Assembly: GCA_903928755.1 (NCBI GenBank)
Contig: CAIYSH010000466.1
Coordinates: forward strand, 1-11,752
Length of the DNA stretch: 11,752 nt
Direction of reading: 5' to 3'
Source: an uncultured Alphaproteobacteria bacterium
GTDB lineage: Bacteria; Pseudomonadota; Alphaproteobacteria; Caulobacterales; Caulobacteraceae
Numbering within the stretch: the stretch's first letter is position 1; the number at the start of each line of letters is the position of its first letter. The notes under the pieces are model-generated. The model was given only the letters and a program-made list of their open reading frames with translations, ran no database searches and was not told the DNA's origin. The position numbers and the translations under genes were made by a program. Shown piece by piece: positions 6,775 through 11,752 of the stretch.

Positions 6775-7182
6775 ATGCCTGCAACACCCAACAGCATCAT
6801 TACTCCGCAGATTCCCCGGGCTGCAACCGCGGCCCTGGCCAATGCCAATACTGTCCTGACCGATGTGCCAACCAATACCGTCCTGCTGGCGACAGCCGGC
6901 CCCAATGGCGGCCGGGTGACGCGGATCAGTGCCATTCCCCGTGCTGCCCTGGCCGCCACCGTGATCCAGCTGTTCCGGTCGACGGATGCCGGGGTCACCA
7001 AACGCCTGTTCGACTGCGCCCTGATGCCTGCGTGCGCCATGACGACCGGGACGGACATCCCGACGACGGACTTCGGGTATTCCGAGACCAATCCGATCCT
7101 GCTGCAGGCCGGCGAGACCATCTACGCTGCCCTTGGCGCGGCGGCCAATGTCTGTGTCCTGGCCGAATGGGGTGACTATTGA
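6775..7182 (+). CDS. Conserved phage protein of unknown function
   Basis: This 135-aa protein is preceded by GAAGGAGG four bases before the ATG, a strong ribosome site suggesting high output. The sequence (MPATPNSIITPQIPR, VLTDVPTNTVLLATAGPNGGRVTRISAIPRA, IQLFRSTDAGVTKRLFD, TDFGYSETNPILLQAGETIYAAL) reads as a compact beta-sandwich with no membrane segment. I recognise the type from phage structural clusters, where it is left as hypothetical. A decoration or tail-accessory role is plausible, given the beta-rich fold and strong ribosome site, but unproven. Its stop overlaps the next start by one base. Confidence 0.75.
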   Translation: MPATPNSIITPQIPRAATAALANANTVLTDVPTNTVLLATAGPNGGRVTRISAIPRAALAATVIQLFRSTDAGVTKRLFDCALMPACAMTTGTDIPTTDFGYSETNPILLQAGETIYAALGAAANVCVLAEWGDY

Positions 7183-7757
7183 TGCCCGGCCTGCGTGGCT
7201 GGCTGGGTCAGTCCTTCTCCGGGACCAGGCGCCCGGAGACCCAGAGCTATGTGGCCAATTTCGGCGCCGGAACCAGCACCTGGGTCTGTCCGAGGACGGG
7301 GAGATACCGGGTTGTGCAGTGGGGTGGGGGAGGTCCGCGAGGTGGAGGATCTGGGGGAGATGGAGCGGGGCACGCCCAGACTGTACGTTGGATAATGGCA
7401 GGTCAGGTTCTTCAAATTGTCGTCGGGCAAGTCTTTGAAGGTGTTAATGGCGGTGCTGCGACCGTTCTTTTCCCAGACTCTACTCTTGTCATCACCACGG
7501 GCGGAGGTCGAGGCAATGGCCCCATTCAACCGGGCACGGCTACTGGAGGGGATGTCAATGTTCCTGGTCAGGCTCGCTCCGGCTTAAACGGAGGGTCTGC
7601 AGGCTCCTACGGCCTATTCACAGGCGGAGCTGGGGGGATCGCGACTTACGAATTTCAATCCGGCGGAAATCCTGGTGGTGGTGCCTACGATGGTGGAGCA
7701 GCAGGTGCGAGCAGCGGTCCGGCCTTGGTCCTGATTGTGTTTGAAGGGAGCACCTAG
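7182..7757 (+). CDS. Glycine-rich tail adhesin-like protein
   Basis: This 191-aa protein starts at ATG 7182, one base overlapping the previous stop codon (TGATG). A TTG at 7179 is in frame but redundant. After about 50 residues (SYVANFGAGTSTWVCPRTGRYRVV) it turns into a Gly-rich domain: GGGGPRGGGSGGDGAG, TTGGGRGNGP, GGSAGSYGLFTGGAGG and GGNPGGGAYDGGAAG, ending LVLIVFEGST. This alternation of glycine runs with short hydrophobic strands is characteristic of Gly-rich domains at phage fibre tips (polyglycine-helix adhesins). A receptor-recognition role is inferred. From about 7385 to 7740 the codons shift to T- and A-ending forms (GTT, CTT, AAT, GAA, TCT), unlike the neighbouring genes. Confidence 0.7.
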   Translation: MPGLRGWLGQSFSGTRRPETQSYVANFGAGTSTWVCPRTGRYRVVQWGGGGPRGGGSGGDGAGHAQTVRWIMAGQVLQIVVGQVFEGVNGGAATVLFPDSTLVITTGGGRGNGPIQPGTATGGDVNVPGQARSGLNGGSAGSYGLFTGGAGGIATYEFQSGGNPGGGAYDGGAAGASSGPALVLIVFEGST

Positions 7758-7760
7758 CCT

Positions 7761-9269
7761 ATGAGAATTCCACTTGATCCGCCACCCGGGCTTTGGGCGG
7801 AGGATACGTCGCATGCGGCTGCCGGGCGGTGGGCAGATGGGTCCAATGTCCGGTTCTGGCGAGGGCGGCCCCAGGTGATTGGTGGGTGGGAGCGGCTGAC
7901 CGGGCAGGCGCTGAACGGCGTCTGTCGGGGGGCGTTCGGATGGACGGATCGCGCCGGGATCCAGACCTTCGCCTTTGGCACCCATACGGGTCTGCAGGTC
8001 TGGCGGGGCGGTGGGCTCTATGACATCACCCCGGTCGGCCTTGCCCCGGGTCTGGTGGATGGGGCCGGGGGGCAGGGATTCGGGACCGGCACCTATTCTT
8101 CCGGAAACTTCTCGGAGCCGGCCGCCGGAGATATTTTCCCCCGCAGCTGGTCTTTCGGGGCCTGGGGCGAAACCCTGCTGGCCAGTCCGCGGGGCGGCAC
8201 ACTGGTGGCCTGGGGCAACAACCCTGCTGCAGTAGCCACCCCTGTGGTCGGTGCCCCGCTGCAGATTACCCAGATTCTGACGGCCCCAACCGATCAGGTC
8301 TTTGCCCTGGGCTGTAATGAAGAGGTTTCGGGGCGCTTCAACCCCCTGTGTCTGCGGCATTCCTCAGTGCGAAAGAGCGGCGAGTGGACAACAGGACCGG
8401 CGACTACGGCGCGGGAATACATCCTGCCGGGCGGTGGTCGTATCGTCGGTGGGCGGGTGATCGGATCCTCCCTGCTGGTCTGGACCAATCATGCCCTGTT
8501 TCTGGGAAGCTTTGTCGGATCGGTGGGCCAGCCCTGGCGTTTTGACCGGGTTGGCGAGCGGTGCGGCCTGATCGGGCCCCAGGCGGCGGCTGTGGCGGGC
8601 CAGTCTGCCTACTGGCTGGGACCCGACCTGCAGTTCTACCGCTATGACCTGGGCGGGGCGGCCGAGGTCCTGCCCTGCAGCGTGCGCCGGGACATGGCCG
8701 ATAACCTGGCCGCTTCGCAGGGAGACAAGATCTGCGCCTCCACCATCTCGCTGTATGGCGAGGTGCGCTGGGACTATCCCGATCAGAGGGACGGGGTGGA
8801 AAACAGCCGTTATGTCCTGTTTTCCACGCTGGATGGGGCCTGGAGCCGGGGCGAAATGTCCCGGACGGCGATGATTGATGCCGGGCCTGCCGCCCATCCC
8901 GTCGGTGTTGATCCACAGGGCGCGATGTTTCATCACGAGCGTGGGCAGAGCGCCGACGGGTCCGGATTCAGCTGGTTCATTGAAACTGCCGATCAGGTCA
9001 TGGATGAAGATCGCACGGTCATGGCGCGGGGAATCTGGCCCGATATCGCTGATCAGGTGGGTCCTGTAAAATTAAGTTTTTTCAGCCGGTTGACGCCGCA
9101 AGGTGAGGTGGTTGCAAGCGGTCCATTTGCTCTGGTGCCGGGGCAGGCGCGAGCGGACTTCCGCGCCACGGGCCGGTTTTTCCGGATCCGGTTCGCCGGT
9201 AATTCGGCACCAACTGCCTGCCGGATCGGCAGGCCGGTTTTCAATGTGGAACTGGCGGGCAGCCGTTAG
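7761..9269 (+). CDS. Large tail protein, gp10/nozzle-like
   Basis: This 502-aa protein starts three bases after the previous stop codon. The N-terminus (IPLDPPPGLWAEDTSHAAAGRWADGSNVRF, then RPQVIGGWERLTG) is a conserved opening in podovirus tail proteins. It is followed by repeated beta-strand blades with Trp-Gly patterns (RGAFGWTDRAGIQTFAFGTHTGLQVW, GGGLYDITP, SWSFGAWGETLLA). The order of motifs (a gene-product-wide beta-propeller with an early 'xNVRFxxGRP' and 'GGxLYDIT') resembles the packaged-DNA stabilisation protein gp10 of P22 and the nozzle protein of SU10-like phages, which close the tail tube below the adaptor. Length is similar to those proteins. Assignment to this structural role is by pattern and gene order, not by catalytic motif. 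Confidence 0.7.
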   Translation: MRIPLDPPPGLWAEDTSHAAAGRWADGSNVRFWRGRPQVIGGWERLTGQALNGVCRGAFGWTDRAGIQTFAFGTHTGLQVWRGGGLYDITPVGLAPGLVDGAGGQGFGTGTYSSGNFSEPAAGDIFPRSWSFGAWGETLLASPRGGTLVAWGNNPAAVATPVVGAPLQITQILTAPTDQVFALGCNEEVSGRFNPLCLRHSSVRKSGEWTTGPATTAREYILPGGGRIVGGRVIGSSLLVWTNHALFLGSFVGSVGQPWRFDRVGERCGLIGPQAAAVAGQSAYWLGPDLQFYRYDLGGAAEVLPCSVRRDMADNLAASQGDKICASTISLYGEVRWDYPDQRDGVENSRYVLFSTLDGAWSRGEMSRTAMIDAGPAAHPVGVDPQGAMFHHERGQSADGSGFSWFIETADQVMDEDRTVMARGIWPDIADQVGPVKLSFFSRLTPQGEVVASGPFALVPGQARADFRATGRFFRIRFAGNSAPTACRIGRPVFNVELAGSR

Positions 9270-9274
9270 CTTCC

Positions 9275-9631
9275 ATGTCCCCGGAAACCTGGATGCGGTG
9301 CCGATCCTGGCTGCTGCCGGCCTTGCGCCCGGCATGCGGCACCGAGGCAAGCCTGGTCGAAGACCTTGTGGCCGGCCGCGCACATCTGTGGGTCGGCGAG
9401 GCGGCGGCCCTGGTGACCCAATGCGTGGATGAACCCGCTGGTCGCACCCTGCATGTCTGGCTGGCGGGAGGAAATCTTGCCGAAATCCTGAACCTGAAAC
9501 CCGGGGTCGAGGCCTGGGGTCGGGCGCAGGGCTGCGTCCGCTTGACCCTCTGCGGCCGGAAGGGCTGGCGGCGGGTGCTTGGCCCCCTGGGCTTCGAGGT
9601 CCTGGGTGATGAACTCATGAGGAGACTTTGA
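9275..9631 (+). CDS. Small GNAT-like phage protein
   Basis: This 118-aa protein begins five bases after the previous stop codon; its ribosome site is weak. The core LVEDLVAGRAHLWVGEAAALVTQ, LHVWLAGGNLAEIL, LKPGVEAWGRAQGCVRLTLCGRKGWRRVLGPLGFE follows the strand-helix order of small acetyltransferase-like (GNAT-fold) proteins. These occur in podovirus structural clusters, where T7 gp13 is the known analogue of such a virion-assembly protein. The usual acetyl-CoA-binding Q/RxxGxG/A loop is not clear, so an enzymatic role is doubtful. It lies directly before the ejection-type protein, with a one-base overlap at the end. The GNAT assignment is moderate. Confidence 0.7.
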   Translation: MSPETWMRCRSWLLPALRPACGTEASLVEDLVAGRAHLWVGEAAALVTQCVDEPAGRTLHVWLAGGNLAEILNLKPGVEAWGRAQGCVRLTLCGRKGWRRVLGPLGFEVLGDELMRRL

Positions 9632-10632
9632 TGGGAAAGAAAAAGACGAAGACCAATTCAACAGAGACCAGCCATTCGGTGGTGACACCGACCAATGCCG
9701 ACTGGGTCAGCCAGGGCGCACAGTCCCTCAGCGACCGTGTTGCCGCACTGGGGCAGGGTGATCCAACCCGGTTCATTGCCCCGCTTTCGACGCTGGAATC
9801 CCAGGCCGCCGGTGCTGCGGCCGGGCTGGGGGCAGGTCGGGGCCCGCAAGGGGGCGCCTGGTCGCCGCCTTCAGCCATGACCTACGGCTCCAGTCCAGGG
9901 GCTGAGGCTGATCCCTGGCTGACAGGGGTGATGAAGAGCCGGGCCCCGCAAGCGAGCAGCGCCAGCCTGCTGGACAATCTGGATGCCTACCAGAACCCCT
10001 ACAGGCGACAGGTGACCGACGCGGCCATGGCGGACTTCGATGCCGAGGCGGGGCGGACCCGGGCGGCGCAGGACCTCAGCCTGGCAGGTGAGGGGGCCTT
10101 CTCCGGGTCCGGGGCAGCCCTGACCCGGGCGCAGACTGAGGGGGAACTGGCCCGGGCCAGAAGTTCCCAGCTGTCAAAGCTGCTGTCGGACATGTTCACC
10201 ACAAGTGCCGGTCTGGCCGGACAGGATGCCGACCGGCGTCAGCAGGTTTCGATGGTCAATGCGCAACTGGCCCAGCAGGATCAGATCCAGAAGGCTCAGC
10301 TGTTTTCCCAGGACCAGCAGCAAAGGGCACAGATGGCGCAGTTCCAGGCCCAGTATGGCCTCGATCAGGATGCCAATGCCCGCGCAAACATAGCCGCCCA
10401 GGCCGCACTTGGTGCCCAGTTGCGGGGGGTAGACCAGACCCAGAGACAGGCGCCCCTGACCACGCTGGGCCAGCAGATCGACATGTTTTCCGGCCTGCCC
10501 TCTGCCCTGTTCCACGGGCAGATCACCGACACCCGGGGATCCGGCAGCTCCACGACGACGGAAACGGGCGGGACGGTTGCCGATCTGCTGAATGCTGCCT
10601 TCGGGGCGAAAGACCTGTTGAAGTCGTGGTGA
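9631..10632 (+). CDS. Internal virion / DNA-ejection-type protein
   Basis: This 333-aa protein starts at ATG 9631, with GAGGAG at 9619-9624 and a 6-base spacer. The N-terminus is basic and polar (MGKKKTKTNSTETSH). A block at about residues 114-160 (LDAYQNPYRRQVTDAAMADFD, TRAAQDLSLAGEGAFSGSGAAL) is the signature of a group of podovirus proteins annotated as internal virion or ejection proteins. About residues 200-260 form a Gln/Ala-rich helix (QLAQQDQIQKAQLFSQDQQQ) fit for coiled-coil packing. The C-terminus is Gly/Ser/Thr-rich, then helical. There is no signal peptide. A protein carried in the head and released with the DNA to span the cell envelope is the likely role. Confidence 0.75.
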   Translation: MGKKKTKTNSTETSHSVVTPTNADWVSQGAQSLSDRVAALGQGDPTRFIAPLSTLESQAAGAAAGLGAGRGPQGGAWSPPSAMTYGSSPGAEADPWLTGVMKSRAPQASSASLLDNLDAYQNPYRRQVTDAAMADFDAEAGRTRAAQDLSLAGEGAFSGSGAALTRAQTEGELARARSSQLSKLLSDMFTTSAGLAGQDADRRQQVSMVNAQLAQQDQIQKAQLFSQDQQQRAQMAQFQAQYGLDQDANARANIAAQAALGAQLRGVDQTQRQAPLTTLGQQIDMFSGLPSALFHGQITDTRGSGSSTTTETGGTVADLLNAAFGAKDLLKSW

Positions 10633-10994
10633 TGTCGACGATGGACAGAGAAATGACCCTGGCTGCCCTGCAGGAGAGCCAGATCAATACCCTCCAGCAG
10701 ATCGGCGCAAGCCTTGGTGCCCTGACCCGGCGGCTGGAAGGCCTGACGGTCAAGGTCGATGATGTCCGTGAGCGGCTGGTCCGGCTGGAAGCCCAGGAGG
10801 CCGGCAAGCTGGTGGACGGGGTCCGGGGGGAGTTGCAGCTTGCCCTTGGACGTCTGGATGCCCTGGAGTCCCAGAGGGACAGGGTGGTCGGTGTGGCCTG
10901 GTTCTGGGGCTGGATCAGCCGTAGTGCACCCTGGATTGCCGCCGGCCTGGCCGCCATTCTGGCCGTCATGGGCCTGAAGGGGCGTTCGCCATGA
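10632..10994 (+). CDS. Coiled-coil protein with C-terminal transmembrane helix (holin-like candidate)
   Basis: This 120-aa protein starts at ATG 10632, overlapping the previous stop codon by one base (TGATG); ATG 10641 is an alternative. Residues about 10-86 form a heptad-type coiled coil (LGALTRRLEGLTVKVDDVRERLVRLEAQ). A Trp-rich turn (AWFWGWISRSAPW) leads into one membrane helix (about 98-116) and a short basic tail. Coiled coil followed by a single C-terminal membrane helix is the layout of XhlA-type phage proteins, which help holins. Proteins with this layout also occur next to ejection proteins, where they may anchor the ejected channel. I cannot decide between these. It is the last clear phage gene in the window. 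Confidence 0.75.
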   Translation: MSTMDREMTLAALQESQINTLQQIGASLGALTRRLEGLTVKVDDVRERLVRLEAQEAGKLVDGVRGELQLALGRLDALESQRDRVVGVAWFWGWISRSAPWIAAGLAAILAVMGLKGRSP

Positions 10995-11032
10995 CCCGGG
11001 AGGTCGAGACCCATCGGGTCCCGCTCCGGGGG
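10995..11032 (+). terminator. Hairpin between converging operons
   Basis: An outer stem (CCCGGGAG at 10995-11002 with CTCCGGGGG at 11024-11032, one bulge) encloses a perfect 5-bp inner hairpin (GACCC/GGGTC, 11008-11020). It lies between the stop codons of the converging phage operon (+) and the DUF2239 gene (-), where a two-way terminator would be expected. There is no T run on either side, so it may be only a structured spacer. Confidence 0.35.
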
Positions 11033-11039
11033 CATTGGT

Positions 11040-11591
11040 TCAGGGAACTGGCGTCCAGACAACCATGGCCTTCTCCAGGACATAGGCCCGGATGTCGGCG
11101 GGCCAGGACCGGGTCAGGTCTTCGAACCTGACCGCATCGTCCGCATAGAAGGCACGCAGGGCCTCTTCATAGTCAGCCAGGTTTCCGGCCAGGGCAGAAA
11201 GGGCGCTGTACGCGATGTCCTGTGCCTGGCGGCGGGCATCCTGACCGGCATTGTCCCGCCGTGCGGCTTCGACCAGGCGACGAAGCGCCGCAGAAGCACC
11301 TCCGGGCTGAGCGTTCAGCCAGTCCCAGTGTCGGGGCAGGAGGGTCACTTCCCGGGGAATGACACCGAGTTTCGGGCGACCGCGACCTGCCCTGACCGAG
11401 TCGGTGGAGGGTCCGGAATATCGGGCCGTGATGTCAGCCCTGTCCCCCCGTACGTCGAGGTCGAAGGGCCGGCCGGTCTGATCATCAATCACCAGGACGG
11501 ATCCGGTCCTTGACGCAAGGGCCACGGCAACTTCGGCCAGGGTGCCGCGGGCGATGATGTTCTGATCCGCGAAGGCAGTGCAGGTCGACAT
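11040..11591 (-). CDS. DUF2239 family protein
   Basis: This 183-aa protein is on the minus strand. Recognised features are CTAFADQNIIARGTLAEVAVAL at the N-terminus, SVLVIDDQTGRPFDLDVRG (31-49), and the family hallmark RGRPKLGVIPREVTLLPRHW (70-89) followed by WLNAQPGGASAALRRLVEAARR. A helical C-terminal half has ALAGNLADYEEALRAFYADD (133-152) and WPADIRAYV. DUF2239 is a family of unknown function found singly in proteobacterial chromosomes. The RGRPK-type basic segment would suit nucleic-acid contact, but that is speculation. The start is ATG 11591 with GGAG seven bases upstream. An in-frame TTG at 11621 falls inside the palindrome and is less likely. It converges on the phage operon 45 bases away and is probably chromosomal rather than phage. 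Confidence 0.88.
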   Translation of the reverse strand: MSTCTAFADQNIIARGTLAEVAVALASRTGSVLVIDDQTGRPFDLDVRGDRADITARYSGPSTDSVRAGRGRPKLGVIPREVTLLPRHWDWLNAQPGGASAALRRLVEAARRDNAGQDARRQAQDIAYSALSALAGNLADYEEALRAFYADDAVRFEDLTRSWPADIRAYVLEKAMVVWTPVP

Positions 11592-11620
11592 GGTGGCGCT
11601 CCAGGAGACAAGGTGGACCA

Positions 11621-11640
11621 ATTATCATCCGGGTAATAAT
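11621..11640 (-). promoter_or_regulatory. Palindromic candidate operator overlapping the DUF2239 promoter
   Basis: The 20 bases ATTATCATCCGGGTAATAAT form an imperfect palindrome matching at 8 of 10 positions per half, centred 40 bases before the DUF2239 ATG. Read on the minus strand it contains GATAAT (11626-11621), a 5/6 match to a -10 box, with a weak TGGACT -35 about 15 bases upstream. A repressor bound here would block the promoter. The style (TTAnCCGGnTnATAA) suits a dimeric helix-turn-helix regulator; which family cannot be told. Confidence 0.5.
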
Positions 11641-11664
11641 AAGTCCAGTGCAGATCCGGGCACG

Positions 11665-11694
11665 AAAAAGGGCGCATCGTATCCGATGCGCCCT
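11665..11694 (-). terminator. Rho-independent terminator of the tRNA gene
   Basis: Read on the minus strand, an uninterrupted 11-bp stem (AGGGCGCATCG with CGATGCGCCCT, 4-base loop GATA) is followed directly by TTTTT. It lies 28 bases past the 3' end of the minus-strand tRNA and in its direction of transcription. A further 7-bp hairpin (CCGACCC/GGGTCGG, 11700-11715) sits between the tRNA and this terminator. Confidence 0.88.
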
Positions 11695-11721
11695 GAACGC
11701 CGACCCGAGGGTCGGAAAAGA

Positions 11722-11752
11722 TGGTGCCACCGCAGGGACTCGAACCCTGGAC
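11722..11752 (-). tRNA. 3' part of a tRNA gene, cut by the window edge
   Basis: The reverse complement of the last 31 bases ends with an encoded CCA. Before it are the discriminator A, a 7-base acceptor strand CGGTGGC, and a perfect T arm (CAGGG-TTCGAGT-CCCTG). The 5' acceptor strand should therefore be GCCACCG. The anticodon lies beyond the window, so the amino acid cannot be given. Its 3' end faces the prophage, a typical orientation for a phage attachment site. Confidence 0.88.

Overview
This window is most of the virion-structure module of a P22/SU10-like podovirus prophage in a high-G+C genome. Nearly all codons end in G or C, as in an alphaproteobacterium. The Caulobacterales (Caulobacter, Brevundimonas, Phenylobacterium) are my best guess, from the style of the phage proteins and of the dispersed GTCATGCCGGC-type repeats. 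No gene in the window fixes the genus.

Layout. Positions 1-916 hold a compact two-gene cassette: a 45-aa protein overlapped by a 218-aa protein of an uncharacterised family with features of the TIR / nucleoside deoxyribosyltransferase-like fold. It does not look like a virion component and may be prophage cargo (defence or moron). From 1007 to 10994 all genes run on the + strand in virion-assembly order: portal, scaffold, P22-type coat, SU10-type head-tail adaptor, a small tail protein, a fibre-type protein, two further small or receptor-type proteins (one Gly-rich), a large gp10/nozzle-like tail protein, a small GNAT-like protein, an ejection/internal-virion-type protein, and a coiled-coil plus transmembrane protein. 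From the adaptor onward most genes touch, overlap by 1-4 bases (ATGA, TGATG) or lie less than 30 bases apart, so they look like one operon.

Two promoters can be read: a moderate one before the portal gene (938-966) and an almost consensus one before the scaffold gene (2733-2761). The scaffold-coat interval (3673-4015) has no gene. It holds two copies of a bipartite REP-like inverted repeat, then a T run, a small hairpin and a perfect Shine-Dalgarno before the coat gene. This could set the coat:scaffold ratio, or show that chromosomal repeats have colonised a resident prophage.

Right of 10994 the character changes. A DUF2239-family gene on the minus strand converges on the phage operon. Upstream of it lie a 20-bp palindrome, then a Rho-independent terminator and the 3' end of a minus-strand tRNA gene that runs off the window. 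The prophage-chromosome border is therefore either near 10995-11040 or at the tRNA 3' end (11722). No terminase, integrase, repressor, tailspike or lysis gene is visible. Terminase is probably left of the window. The absence of lysis genes at the right end is unexplained and may mean a truncated prophage.
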